Assembly: GCA_963702235.1 (NCBI GenBank)
Contig: CAVPBZ010000010.1
Location: forward strand, 1 to 64,000
Reading direction: 5' to 3'
Length of the DNA: 64,000 nucleotides
DNA from: PALSA-505 sp963702235
Lineage (GTDB): Bacteria; Actinomycetota; Actinomycetes; Streptosporangiales; Streptosporangiaceae
Shown: positions 50,652-59,776 of the stretch, one piece after another
How the letters are laid out: every line of letters starts with the position of its first letter
How positions within the stretch are numbered: position 1 is the first letter of the stretch
The notes under the pieces: generated by a model
Database searches by the model: none
What the model was told of the DNA's origin: nothing
What the model saw: only the letters and a program-made list of their open reading frames with translations
Translations under genes and position numbers: made by a program

Positions 50652-51842
50652 ATGGGCACTCCCGGTTGGCCAGAGCGCGGCCTGGCCCGGCTGCACGAGG
50701 CGATGGCCGGTCACGTCGCGGCCGGCCGCGTGCCCGGCCTGGTCCTGGGCCTCCGCCGGGGCGGCGACGTGCACGTCAACGCGATCGGCGCCGCGGCCGC
50801 CGGGTCCGCCGAGCCGATCCGGCCGGACGCGATCTTCCGCATCACGTCGATGACCAGGCCGGTCACGGCGGTGGCGACGCTTCAGCTGGTCGCGGACGGA
50901 CGGGTCGCGCTGGACGAGCCGGTGGACCGGCTGCTGCCGGAGCTGGCGGGGCGGCGGGTGCTGCGCCGTCTCGACGGCCCGGTCGGGGCCACCGTGCCCG
51001 CCCGCCGACCGGTTACCGTCCGGGACTTGCTCACGTTCCGGGGCGGGTTCGGCATGATCCTGGCGCCGCCGGACGAGTACCCGGTGCTGGCCGCCGAGCA
51101 GGCCCTGGAGCTCATGTCGGCGGGGCCGCCGGTGCCGGCCACCCCACACGGCCCGGACGAGTGGCTGGGCCGGCTGGGCACGCTGCCGCTGATGGACCAG
51201 CCCGGCGAGCAGTGGCGGTACAACACCGGCTCGCAGATCCTGGGGGTGCTCATCGCCCGCGCGGCCGGGCAGCCGCTGGAGTCGGTCTACGCCGAGCGCA
51301 TCTTCGGCCCGCTGGGCATGGCCGACACCGGGTTCACCGTGCCGGCGGAGCAGCTCCGCCGGCTGGTGCCGTGCTACCAGCACGCGGACGGGGCGCTGCA
51401 GCCCTTCGACGACGACGGCCAGTGGTCGCGGCCGCGGCCGTTCGCCGACGGCGGCGCCGGGTTGGTCTCGACCGTCGGCGACTACCTCGCCTTCGGGCAG
51501 ATGCTGCTGGCCGGTGGCACGCACCGCGGCCAGCGGATCCTGCCGCCCGAGCTGGTGGCGGCGATGACCACCGACCAGCTGACGCCAGGGCAGCGGGACA
51601 CCGGCGGCCCGATCCTGGGCGGCCGCGGCTGGGGGTTCGGGCTGTCGATCATCGACGCGGCCGAGGGCGGCGGCCGGGGCCCGGCGGGATACGGCTGGAG
51701 CGGCGGCTTCGGCACGGTGTGGGTCAACGACCCCGGCGAGGACCTGGTGGCCGTGCTGTGCACCCAGGTGCTCGCGTCGGCTGAGAGCTGGCCGGTGGAG
51801 GCTGGCTTCTGGTCCGCCGTGTACGAGGCGCTCGACGGCTGA
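50652..51842 (+). CDS. beta-lactamase-fold serine hydrolase with altered SxxK (SMTR)
   Basis: Class C beta-lactamase/esterase-like hydrolase, about 396 aa, without an obvious signal peptide. The region expected to hold the nucleophile reads IFRITSMTRPV where family members have SxxK (usually SMTKP): the catalytic lysine position is arginine (AGG for AAG). A WRYNTGSQILGVLI segment replaces the usual YxN motif region. Other fold marks (LTFRGGFGMI, WGFGLSIIDAA, YGWSGGFGT near the third motif) are conserved. ATG 50652 has GGAGGG about 8 nt upstream; GTG 50649 directly precedes it. The altered residue could mean weakened or different activity, or a base-call error. Confidence 0.82.
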   Translation: MGTPGWPERGLARLHEAMAGHVAAGRVPGLVLGLRRGGDVHVNAIGAAAAGSAEPIRPDAIFRITSMTRPVTAVATLQLVADGRVALDEPVDRLLPELAGRRVLRRLDGPVGATVPARRPVTVRDLLTFRGGFGMILAPPDEYPVLAAEQALELMSAGPPVPATPHGPDEWLGRLGTLPLMDQPGEQWRYNTGSQILGVLIARAAGQPLESVYAERIFGPLGMADTGFTVPAEQLRRLVPCYQHADGALQPFDDDGQWSRPRPFADGGAGLVSTVGDYLAFGQMLLAGGTHRGQRILPPELVAAMTTDQLTPGQRDTGGPILGGRGWGFGLSIIDAAEGGGRGPAGYGWSGGFGTVWVNDPGEDLVAVLCTQVLASAESWPVEAGFWSAVYEALDG

Positions 51843-51867
51843 ACGCTGGCTGGTCAGCGAGGGCTGG

Positions 51868-52617
51868 TCAGCGCAGGTGCGAGGCGCCGTTCAGGTCGAG
51901 GACCGCGCCGCTGGCCCATTCGGCCTCGGCCGACGCCAGGTACAGCACCGCCGCGGCGATCTCCTCGGGCCTGGCCACCCGGCCGAACGGGCTCTGCCCC
52001 CTGATCACCTCGCCGCGCGGCGAGGCCAGTTCCTCGGTGGTCATGTCCGTCGCCACGTAGCCGGGCGCCACCGAGGCCACCGCGATGCCGTGCGGCGCGA
52101 GATACCGGGCCATCGACTGCCCGAACGCGTTCAGGCCGGCCTTGCTCGCCCCGTACGCCGGGTGCCGGGGCTCGCCTCGGTACGCGCCCCTGGAGGTCAC
52201 GTTGACGATCCGCCCGCCGCCGCGCGGGATCATGTGCCGGACCGCGCACCAGGTCGCGTTCACCGCGCCGAGCAGGTTCACGCCGAGTGTCTCCTGCCAG
52301 GCCGCCTGCCACTCCTCGTAGGACACCTCGGTGATCAGGTGCTGGGAGTAAATGCCGGCGTTGTTCACCAGGATGTCCAGGCCGCCGAGCTGGCCGGCCG
52401 CGTCGTCGATCATGCGGCGGACCGCCGCCGGGTCGGTCAGGTCCGCCTGCACGACCGCGTGGCCGCTGCCCGGCAGGGCGGCCCGGACGGCTTCGGCGGT
52501 CGCCTTCGCCGCGTTGTAGTGGATGGCCACCCGGTCACCCTGGGCGGCGAATGCCTCGGCTATGGCCTGCCCGATGCCCCGCGAGGCACCGGTTACCAAG
52601 ATCGCTCGTCCGGTCAC
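51868..52617 (-). CDS. short-chain dehydrogenase/reductase (FabG-like)
   Basis: NAD(P)-dependent oxidoreductase, 249 aa. The cofactor motif GASRGIGQAI, the NNAGIYS strand and catalytic YGASKAG with a preceding serine (NVTSRGAYRG) are conserved, giving a classical SDR resembling 3-oxoacyl-ACP reductases. The substrate is unknown. GTG 52617 lies nine bases after the preceding SDR stop on the same strand, so the two are co-transcribed. Confidence 0.92.
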   Translation of the reverse strand: MTGRAILVTGASRGIGQAIAEAFAAQGDRVAIHYNAAKATAEAVRAALPGSGHAVVQADLTDPAAVRRMIDDAAGQLGGLDILVNNAGIYSQHLITEVSYEEWQAAWQETLGVNLLGAVNATWCAVRHMIPRGGGRIVNVTSRGAYRGEPRHPAYGASKAGLNAFGQSMARYLAPHGIAVASVAPGYVATDMTTEELASPRGEVIRGQSPFGRVARPEEIAAAVLYLASAEAEWASGAVLDLNGASHLR

Positions 52618-52626
52618 CGGCCAACT

Positions 52627-53499
52627 CTAACCCGTCGCGGCGAGCGGGTCCCGGTCGGCGGCGGTGGCGTCGTCGCGGTCGGTGGACACGGTGAGGTCGT
52701 GCCATGCGGCGTCCGCCTCGGCCCGTGCCGTCGCGGCCGCCGTGGCGTAGGCGTACGCCTCGCTGCCCAGCAGGAGCCGCAGCGGCGGCTCGTCCATGGC
52801 GGTGACGGCGAGCACGACGCGGGCGACCTTGGCCGGGTCACCGAGCGCAGGCGCGGTGCTGCCCTCGCCGTGGATCCTGGCCATGGCGCCGACGGTCTGC
52901 TGGTACGGCTCGCTGACCGGCGGGACCCGCATCGAGGCCCCGGCCCAGTCGGTCTGCATGCCGCCGGGCTCGAGGATCGTGACCTTGATGCCCAGCGGCC
53001 CGACCTCCTTGGCCAGCACCTCGGAGAAGCCGCCGACCGCCCACTTGGCCGCCTGATAGGCCGACAGCCCCGGGGTCGCCAGCCGGCCGCCGACCGACGA
53101 GACCTGGATGATCCGGCCGCCGCCCTGGCGGCGCAGCACCGGCAGCACCGCCTTGGTGACGTTCACCACCCCGAGCAGGTTGGTCTCGACCTGTTCCCGC
53201 AAGTCCGCGCCGGTGATGTCCTCGACCGAGGCCAGATTCGCATAGCCGGCGTTGTTGATGACCACGTCCAGCCGCCCGAACGCTGCGAGGCCGGCCGCCA
53301 CCGCTGCCCCCGCGGCGACCGGGTCGGTGACGTCGAGCGCCACCGGCAAGACGTGGTCGCCATAGCTGGTCACCAGGTCGTCCAGCGCCTCCGGACGGCG
53401 CGCGGTCGCTACCAGCCGGTGCCCGGCACCGAGCACCGCCGCCGCGATCTCGCGGCCGAGCCCCCGGGAACTTCCGGTGAGGAAAAACACCTTCGACAC
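52627..53499 (-). CDS. short-chain dehydrogenase/reductase
   Basis: 290-aa classical SDR: TGSSRGLGREIA at the N-terminus, NNAGYANLASVEDI, the catalytic serine in IQVSSVGG and YQAAKWAVGG with the active tyrosine and lysine. The C-terminus is longer than in FabG. GTG 53499 has AAGGAAGGG about 8 nt upstream. It is divergent from a TetR regulator across a palindromic spacer, and leads the two-SDR operon likely controlled by that regulator. Confidence 0.92.
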   Translation of the reverse strand: MSKVFFLTGSSRGLGREIAAAVLGAGHRLVATARRPEALDDLVTSYGDHVLPVALDVTDPVAAGAAVAAGLAAFGRLDVVINNAGYANLASVEDITGADLREQVETNLLGVVNVTKAVLPVLRRQGGGRIIQVSSVGGRLATPGLSAYQAAKWAVGGFSEVLAKEVGPLGIKVTILEPGGMQTDWAGASMRVPPVSEPYQQTVGAMARIHGEGSTAPALGDPAKVARVVLAVTAMDEPPLRLLLGSEAYAYATAAATARAEADAAWHDLTVSTDRDDATAADRDPLAATG

Positions 53500-53572
53500 G
53501 TGACTGCCCTTCCTTCGCTGCGGCTGGGGGCCTGGCTGGACGCCGGCCCGGCCGGCACCGCATCAGCACACG

Positions 53573-53632
53573 ATAACACAACGTCGTTCTCTTAACAATT
53601 CACCGGTGTTGCGTTATGTATGCTGGACGGTT
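53573..53632. promoter_or_regulatory. divergent promoter/operator between SDR and TetR genes
   Basis: ATAACACAAC (53573-53582) and GTTGCGTTAT (53608-53617) form an inverted repeat with one mismatch and a 25-bp spacer, which itself contains AACGTCGTT. A -10 hexamer TATGCT (53619-53624) lies 8 nt before the TetR GTG. The arrangement fits a TetR operator shared by both genes. Confidence 0.6.
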
Positions 53633-54310
53633 GTGACCACCGATGCGACGTTCCAGCGGGCGCGCCGGCCTGAGCACAAGCAGCAGCGCCGCGACGGCAT
53701 CCTCGACGCGGCTCGCGAGCTTGCCCTGCGTGACGGCGTGCGCAACGTGAGCCTCACCGACATCGCCGGCCGGGTGGGGATTCACAAGTCGGCGCTGCTG
53801 CGTTACTTCGAGACCCGCGAGCAGATCTTCCTGGAGCTGACCGCGCAGTCCTGGCTCGACTGGGCCGGCGCGCTGCACGCCACGCTGGGCACCGCCGCGC
53901 CGGGCGACCCGCAGCTGGTCGCGGACGCGCTGGCCCGCAGCTTCGCCGGCCTGCCGCTGCTCTGCGACCTCATCCCGCACACGGCGCTGAACCACGAACG
54001 CCACGTCTCGGTCGATGCCGTGCGCCGCTACAAGCTGACCTCACTGGGAGCCATCGACGAGGTTGCCGGCCTGGTGCAGCGGCTGCTGCCGGAACTGACC
54101 CCCGGCGAGTCACGCGAATTCGTCGCCGCGATGGCGACCCTGGCCGGGGCGCTGTGGCAGATCGCCAACCCGCCGCCAGCCGTGGCCGAGCTGTATGCGT
54201 CCGACCCCCGGCTGGCCGCGGCGTGCGTGGACCTGACCCCGCGGTTGCAGCGGACAGCGGCGGTGCTGCTGGCCGGACTGGTCCCGGCCCGCACCCCGGC
54301 GGGAGGATAA
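53633..54310 (+). CDS. TetR-family transcriptional regulator
   Basis: 225-aa regulator. The HTH reads GILDAARELALRDGVRNVSL, TDIAGRVGIHKSALLRYFET, typical of TetR; the C-terminal domain (ALARSFAGLPLLCDLIPHTA) resembles the TetR_C/YbiH-type ligand domain. GTG 53633 is chosen for the TATGCT hexamer 8 nt upstream; a start at 53606 would lie inside the operator. It is divergent from the two SDR genes and probably regulates them and itself. Confidence 0.9.
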   Translation: MTTDATFQRARRPEHKQQRRDGILDAARELALRDGVRNVSLTDIAGRVGIHKSALLRYFETREQIFLELTAQSWLDWAGALHATLGTAAPGDPQLVADALARSFAGLPLLCDLIPHTALNHERHVSVDAVRRYKLTSLGAIDEVAGLVQRLLPELTPGESREFVAAMATLAGALWQIANPPPAVAELYASDPRLAAACVDLTPRLQRTAAVLLAGLVPARTPAGG

Positions 54311-54530
54311 CGACCTCCGTGCGCTAACCGCCGGCCACTCGCGATATGTCGCGCTTCGGTGCTATCGTGACCGGTAACGGCAGCGCACCGCCTGCCTGCT
54401 TCCGAGCTACCGGCCGGCCCGCGCCGCGGTAGCGACGAGGACAAGGGTCCCCGACTCGCGTGCATCGTCTCGTCAGGTCATTCATCCCATGGCGGGCAGA
54501 CGCGGGCAGCCTCGCCGGGAAGACATGATC

Positions 54531-55328
54531 ATGACTGAGGACAAGGCCAGGAAAGCCGCCATCCGCGAACGCATGGCCGAGACCGGCGAGCCGTACAGCG
54601 TCGCCCGGCACGCCGTGCATGCCCCCGCGGCGCCGCCCGCGCAGGACGAGCAGGTCCTGGGCGAGCAGGTCCTGGGCGAGCAGGTTCCGGCTGAGCCGTA
54701 CTGGGTCGAGCAGTACTACGCGGACGGCGCGGCCACCGAAGGCGTCACGGTCGAGGAGTTCAAGGCCAGGCAGGCAGCCGACCTGGCCGGGGAACCGGCC
54801 GACGAGGCCCAGGAACTCGCTGATCAGGCGCAGGAACGGGCCGACCTGGCTCAGGAGCGGGCCGAACAGGCCGAGGAGCGCGCGGCGGACGCGCGGGACC
54901 GGGCTGACGAGGCGTACGACCTGGCCGAGGAAGCGCGGGAAGAATCGGACGAGCTCAGGCACGAGCGTGACCCGCACGAGCAGGCCCAGGCGGACCGGGA
55001 GATCGCCGCGGTGAGGCGGGAGGCCGATCAGGCTGGCCGGGAAGCTGACCGGGCGGAGCAGGAAGCCGAGCGGGCGCAGGAGCAGGCCGAGCGGGCGCAG
55101 GAACGGGCCGACCGCGAGAACGACCGAGCCTGTGCCCTGGCCGACCGCCCGCAGCACCGGCCGGCCCGCGGGGAACCGCGGCGGCTCCCGCCGGGCATGC
55201 GCCCGGGCCCGCGCCTGCCGTGGTGGTTCCCTGGCCGGAGCGAGGGGCGGCAGGCACCGCCGCCGCCGGCCCGGCCTGCCCCGCCGGCCCGGCCTGCGCC
55301 GCCGCCGCCGCCCGGCCCGCCTCGCTGA
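54531..55328 (+). CDS. acidic coiled-coil protein with ETGEPYSVAR motif
   Basis: 265-aa protein with no assignable function. The N-terminus (KARKAAIRERMAETGEPYSV) is a short motif I have seen at the starts of several actinobacterial proteins of unrelated later domains. Residues about 80-205 form an uninterrupted charged coiled coil (repeated QERAEQAEERA pattern), and the tail from about 225 is proline-rich. No signal peptide. ATG 54531 is preferred because GGGAAG lies 8 nt upstream; ATG 54525 and 54489 are alternatives. Upstream 220 bases from the TetR stop contain no gene. Confidence 0.65.
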   Translation: MTEDKARKAAIRERMAETGEPYSVARHAVHAPAAPPAQDEQVLGEQVLGEQVPAEPYWVEQYYADGAATEGVTVEEFKARQAADLAGEPADEAQELADQAQERADLAQERAEQAEERAADARDRADEAYDLAEEAREESDELRHERDPHEQAQADREIAAVRREADQAGREADRAEQEAERAQEQAERAQERADRENDRACALADRPQHRPARGEPRRLPPGMRPGPRLPWWFPGRSEGRQAPPPPARPAPPARPAPPPPPGPPR

Positions 55329-55351
55329 GTTCTGCCGCCAGGCCCGCGGCC

Positions 55352-55843
55352 TCACGTCACCTCGACGATCCTCGCCTGCAGCAGCCGGCCATCGGAGATC
55401 TGCAGCACGCCGAGCGTGCCGTGCGGCTGCCGCCTGCGGTCGGTAGGCGAGCCGGGATTGAACACCCGCACGCCGTCGCCCGACTGGTCGAGCGGGATGT
55501 GCGAGTGCCCGAACACCACGAGGTCGGCGCCGGGAAACCTGTACCGCATCCGGCGCAGCCGGCCCGACGCCTGGCCGCTGTCGTGCACCATGGCCACCCG
55601 CACGCCGCCCAGGTCAAGCTCCGCCACCTCCGGGGCGCCCCAGGCGGCCACGTCCGGGCCGTCGTTGTTGCCGCGGACCGCGTGCACCGGCGCGTACCCG
55701 GCGAGCTCGTCCAGCACGGGCGCGATGCACACGTCACCCGCGTGCAGGATGACGTCGGCCCGGCGCAGCTGCGCGGCGACCCGCGGCGGGCACGATCTCC
55801 ACCGGCGCGGCGCGTGCGTGTCGGCCAGGGCTACCACTCTCAC
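55352..55843 (-). CDS. YfcE/MJ0936-type metallophosphoesterase
   Basis: Small calcineurin-like phosphoesterase, 163 aa. All metal-binding motifs are present: ALADTHAP (D-x-H), ILHAGDV, VRGNNDG and the VFGHSHIPLD loop. It likely hydrolyses phosphodiesters or nucleotides; substrate unknown. GTG 55843 has TAGTCT (55855-55850) 6 nt upstream, so a leaderless start. It diverges from the MFS gene with only 22 bases between them. Confidence 0.9.
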   Translation of the reverse strand: MRVVALADTHAPRRWRSCPPRVAAQLRRADVILHAGDVCIAPVLDELAGYAPVHAVRGNNDGPDVAAWGAPEVAELDLGGVRVAMVHDSGQASGRLRRMRYRFPGADLVVFGHSHIPLDQSGDGVRVFNPGSPTDRRRQPHGTLGVLQISDGRLLQARIVEVT

Positions 55844-55865
55844 CCCGGCAGACTACGATCTCGCC
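55844..55865. promoter_or_regulatory. 22-bp spacer with overlapping divergent -10 hexamers
   Basis: Minus-strand TAGTCT (55855-55850) and plus-strand TACGAT (55854-55859) overlap by two bases, each 6 nt from its start codon (GTG 55843, ATG 55866). Neither gene has a Shine-Dalgarno. Two RNA polymerases could not initiate at both at once. Confidence 0.6.
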
Positions 55866-57205
55866 ATGTCCCCGCACGCCGAGCCCGGCCCGGCGGCAGC
55901 TCCCGGGCGGCCAGCGCGGCTGCTCGAGCCCTGGTTCATCCCGTTCGCGCTCGTCAACGGCGCAGCGGTCGGCCTCACCCCGATCCTGCTGCCGCTGGCG
56001 GCGGCCCGGCAGGGTGCCGGCCACGTCGGGCTGGTGATGGGGGCCTTCAACCTGGGGGCATTCGCCGCGCCGGTCACCGGCAGCATCGCCGACCGGTTCG
56101 GCGCGCACCGGCTGCTGGCGACGCTGTGCGCCGGCCTGTCCGCGATCAGCCTCTGGCTGTTCCCGCTGGTGAACGCGCCGGTCCAGCTGCTGCTCGCGCT
56201 GGCGGGCGGGGCCGGTTCGCCGGCGCGATCACGATCGCCAACCTGCTGATCGTCGAACGCAGGCCGGAGGCGCAGTGGAACCAGCGGCTCGGCTGGCTGG
56301 AGACGGCGCTGAGCATCGGCCAGGGCGGCGCGCTCGTCCTGGCCGCGTGGCTGAGCGGGCTCAGCCTGCGCCCCGGGCTGGCCATCGGCGCGCTGATCCC
56401 GGCGGCCGCGGTCCCGCTGTCGTTCCTGCTGCTGCCGCGGATGAGCAAGTCCGGGCCGCCCGCGGCAGCGGCGCCGGCCGCAACCCACCGGCTCGCCCAT
56501 GCCGGCCACACCGGAGAGTGGGCACCGGCCAGCCCGTCCCGGGTTCAGCCCCTGCGCCGGCACCCGTTCTCGCCGGCCGGGCTGCGGCGGGCGGCGGAGC
56601 TGATGCACGGCGGCTTCGGCTGGATGCTCGCCGCCTGGATTCTCGGCTACGCCGCCGCGGCGATCGTCTTCTCGCTCTACCCGGTGCTGTTCCAGCACGC
56701 GTTCGGCGTCAGGCCGCAGACGTCCTCGCTGGCGTTCGCCCTGATCGTGTTCGTCAGCCTGCCGCTGTTCATCCTGGCCGGCCGGGGCAGCCAGCGCCGC
56801 GGGCCGCGGGCGGTGATGGCGGGCGGCCTGGCCGCCCGGGTGGTACTGCTGGCGATCCTGGCCATCCTCGCCGCGGCCGGCTGGGTGCCGCCGGCGCTTC
56901 CGCTGGCCGCCTTCGGCGGCATCCTGTTCGCCTGGTCGTTCCTCAGCGTGGCGTCGCCCGGGCTGACCGGTCAGCTCGTCCCGCAGGCCGAGGGCGAGGC
57001 CCAGGGCGTGCTCAACGCGTCCAGCGGGCTCGCCGGGTTCGCCGGCGCGGTCATCGGCGGCCAGGTCGCCAGCCAGGCCGGATACCCGGCGGCCCTCGGC
57101 CTCGGCGCCGCGGCCACCGCCGCGGGCCTGCTCATCTTCACGATCAGGCTGCTGCGCCCGCACGCCCGCCGGCCAGGCGCCGGCAGAGCCGTCAGAGCAG
57201 GCTGA
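55866..57205 (+). pseudogene. MFS transporter, frameshifted as assembled
   Basis: Major facilitator family exporter, about 12 helices, 446 aa after correction. The first helices (FIPFALVNGAAVGLTPILLP) and the motif GSIADRFGAHRLL (loop 2-3 signature) lie in one frame; from about 56222 the frame changes to the one with ITIANLLIVERRPEAQWN and the later helices. One base is missing in GGGCGGGGCCGGTTC (56200-56216); GCCGGG would give AGGAGFAGAITIANL. ATG 55866 has TACGAT 6 nt upstream. The substrate is unknown. Its end overlaps the NUDIX-NYN gene stop by 14 bases. Confidence 0.82.
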
Positions 57206-58055
57206 GGAGCCAGCCGGGCCCGGTCACGGCTGCTCCCGCAGCCTCGCACCGGCGGCGCAGTTCCCGGTCCGCGGTGACCACCAGCCGCCGGCCCGGCAGC
57301 GCCCGCGCCTGCGCCACGATCGCGTCGTCGCCGGATCCGGGAGCCAGTACGACCCGCAGGTGACCGGCCGGCTCGAAGTCAGCCGTCCGCGCGGCTCCTT
57401 CGACGACCAGCACGAAGCCGGGGTACCAGCGGGTCAGCGGCGGCAGGTCCGGAATCGCCGGCAGGCCGGCGATTCCGCGTTCGGACAGGACGGCCAGCTG
57501 GGCGTGCAGCCGCTGCGCGGCGGCGGCACGATCGCGCCACCAGCCGTCCGGCCGCGCCCCCATCACGTTCGCCACGTCCACGATGATCGTCACGGGGACG
57601 AGAGCCGCGGACAGGACCGGCCAGTGCTCGGCGAAACCGGGATGCAGCCGCAGCGACGTCACCTCGCTGACCTTGACCCACCGGGCCTCGGTGATCTCGG
57701 GGCTGGCCGCGTGCACTCCGAACCGCTCCGCGGCCGCGGCGACGTACGTCCGGTACGACCAGCCGCCGTGATCGTCGAGCAGCATGCCCTGCACCCTCAC
57801 CCCGCCGGGCGGCAGGTCGCACTCCTCCGCCGCTTCCCGCAGCGCCGCCGCGACGGGGTCCTCGTCGCTGTCCCTGGCGCCGCCCGGCGGTCCCCAGGTG
57901 CCGCCGTGCTGGCCCCACCCGCTGCGCCTGGCGAGCAGCACGCGCACGCCGTCCGGCCCGCTGCAGCAGGCGAGCAGGCCGACCGCGCCGAACCGCCCCC
58001 AGTGCAGATGGCCCTGGTCACAAAGCGCCCAGCCATCTCCGCCCTGCTCGGCCAC
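57192..58055 (-). CDS. NUDIX hydrolase fused to a NYN/PIN-like nuclease domain
   Basis: 287 aa in two domains. Residues 20-150 are a NUDIX fold with the box GPPGGARDSDEDPVAAALRE AAEECDL matching GX5EX7REUXEEXGU, cleaving a nucleoside-diphosphate-X compound. Residues about 155-285 resemble the YacP-like NYN endoribonuclease (IIVDVANVMGARPDGWWRDR, GDDAIVAQARALPG, LVVTADRELRRRC), with aspartates where a metal-binding PIN-like nuclease needs them. GTG 58055 has TATCGT (58068-58063) 7 nt upstream, so leaderless. The combination suggests RNA 5'-end or decay chemistry but that is inference. Confidence 0.82.
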   Translation of the reverse strand: MAEQGGDGWALCDQGHLHWGRFGAVGLLACCSGPDGVRVLLARRSGWGQHGGTWGPPGGARDSDEDPVAAALREAAEECDLPPGGVRVQGMLLDDHGGWSYRTYVAAAAERFGVHAASPEITEARWVKVSEVTSLRLHPGFAEHWPVLSAALVPVTIIVDVANVMGARPDGWWRDRAAAAQRLHAQLAVLSERGIAGLPAIPDLPPLTRWYPGFVLVVEGAARTADFEPAGHLRVVLAPGSGDDAIVAQARALPGRRLVVTADRELRRRCEAAGAAVTGPGWLLSLL

Positions 58056-58099
58056 ACCGGCGACGATAGCCGACGCCCCGGCCCGCCTAAGCTGTGGAG

Positions 58100-59776
58100 A
58101 TGATCAGAACCCTCAGCCGGCGGTGGACGGCGCCGCTGATCCTGGAGCTCGACCTGACCGAAGGGCTGACCGACGATCCGCCGCCCGATCCGCTGTCCGC
58201 GCTGGCGACCATGCGCAGGCCCCGGCTGGCCGAGGTGCTCGACGGGCTGCGCCGGGCCCGCTCCGACGACCGGGTCCGCGCGCTGGTGGCCAAGGTCGGC
58301 GGCCGCCGGATCGGGCTCGGCGCCCTGCAGGAGCTGCGCGATGCGGTCATCGCGTTCGGCCAGGCCGGCAAGCTGACGGTGGCCTGGGCGGAGACGTTCG
58401 GCGATTTCTCGGCCGGCAACATGCCCTACTACCTGGCCACCGCGTTCGGTCAGATCTACCTGCAGCCCTCCGGCGACCTCGGCCTGACCGGCGTCGCGGT
58501 ACAGCAGCTGTTCCTGGGCTCGGCCATGGACAAGCTCGGCGTGGAGTACGAGGTCGGCAAGCGGCGCGAGTACAAGTCCGCGGCCGACATGATGACCGAG
58601 CGCGGCTTCACCGGCCCGGCCAGGGAGGCCGCCGAACGGCTGACGGCCTCGATCGCGGGCCAGCTCACCACCGCGATCGCCGAGCACAGGGGCCTGTCCG
58701 CCGAGCAGGCCAGGGCCCTGCTCGACCGCGGCCCTTTCCTCGCCGACGAGGCGCTCGAGCTGCGGCTCGTGGACGCGCTCGGCTACCGGGACGAGGTGTA
58801 CGCGGCGGTCCGCAGGAAGGCAGGCCAGGACGCGCTGCTGCAGTACATCGGGCGCTACCGGCGCTCGCAGGCGCTGGCCCGGCGGGCCCGCACCGTGCCG
58901 AATCCGCGGGAGCCGTTCGTCGCGCTCATCCACGCGTCCGGGCCGATCAGGTCCGGCCGCAGCGGGCGCGGCCCCATGTCAGCGATGGGCTCCGACACCG
59001 TGTCGGCGGCGCTGCGGGCGGCAGCCAGGGACGAGCGGGCCAGGGCGATCCTGCTGCGGGTGAACAGCCCGGGCGGCTCCGCCGTGGCCTCGGACACCAT
59101 CTGGCGCGAGGTCGCCCGGGCCCGCGCCGGCGGCACGCCGGTCGTCGTCTCGATGGGCGATGTGGCCGCGTCCGGCGGTTACTTTATCTCGGTGGCAGCT
59201 GACGTCATCGTCGCCCAGCCGGGCACGATCACCGGCTCCATCGGCGTGATTATGGCCAAGCCCGTGCTCCGCGAGCTGATGGACCGCGCCGGGATCAGCA
59301 TGGACTCCGTGGCCGAGGGGGAGCACGCGACGATGTTCGCCCCGACCCGCCCGTTCAGCGCGGACGAGTGGGACAGGATCAACATCTGGCTGGACCGGAT
59401 CTACGCGGACTTCACCGGCAAGGTCGCCGCCGGGCGCAGGCTGTCCCCCGCGCAGGTGGAGGAAGTGGCCCGCGGCCGGGTCTGGACCGGCGCGGACGCC
59501 CTGGACCACCGGCTCGTGGACGAGCTCGGCGGGCTGGACATCGCGGCGGCGCACGCCCGCAGCCGGGCCGGGCTGCCCGCCGGCGCCCCGCTGCGGCCGT
59601 ACCCGCGGCACGGCCCGCTCGACCGGGTCCGCGGCCCGGCCTCGAGTGAGGTCGCGGCCGCTGCCCCGCGGTGGCTGCCGGCCGAGGGCTGGGGCCCGGT
59701 CGCCGCGATCGCCGCCCGGGCCGGCTTGCCGCCGTACGGACCGCTGCTGCTGCCGGGAAACTGGACGATCGATTGA
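58100..59776 (+). CDS. sppA: signal peptide peptidase SppA, 67-kDa type
   Basis: S49 serine protease digesting cleaved signal peptides, 558 aa with the duplicated fold of the long form. The catalytic lysine lies in the first half (KRREYKSAADMM) and the serine in the second (GDVAASGGYFI), with NSPGGSAVASD and TGSIGVIMAKP around it. No clear N-terminal transmembrane helix is visible, unlike many SppA proteins. ATG 58100 is favoured because TAAGCT (58088-58093) is 6 nt upstream; GTG 58094 is in frame but abuts it. Its stop overlaps the TTG of the flavin-reductase-like gene. Confidence 0.92.
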   Translation: MIRTLSRRWTAPLILELDLTEGLTDDPPPDPLSALATMRRPRLAEVLDGLRRARSDDRVRALVAKVGGRRIGLGALQELRDAVIAFGQAGKLTVAWAETFGDFSAGNMPYYLATAFGQIYLQPSGDLGLTGVAVQQLFLGSAMDKLGVEYEVGKRREYKSAADMMTERGFTGPAREAAERLTASIAGQLTTAIAEHRGLSAEQARALLDRGPFLADEALELRLVDALGYRDEVYAAVRRKAGQDALLQYIGRYRRSQALARRARTVPNPREPFVALIHASGPIRSGRSGRGPMSAMGSDTVSAALRAAARDERARAILLRVNSPGGSAVASDTIWREVARARAGGTPVVVSMGDVAASGGYFISVAADVIVAQPGTITGSIGVIMAKPVLRELMDRAGISMDSVAEGEHATMFAPTRPFSADEWDRINIWLDRIYADFTGKVAAGRRLSPAQVEEVARGRVWTGADALDHRLVDELGGLDIAAAHARSRAGLPAGAPLRPYPRHGPLDRVRGPASSEVAAAAPRWLPAEGWGPVAAIAARAGLPPYGPLLLPGNWTID

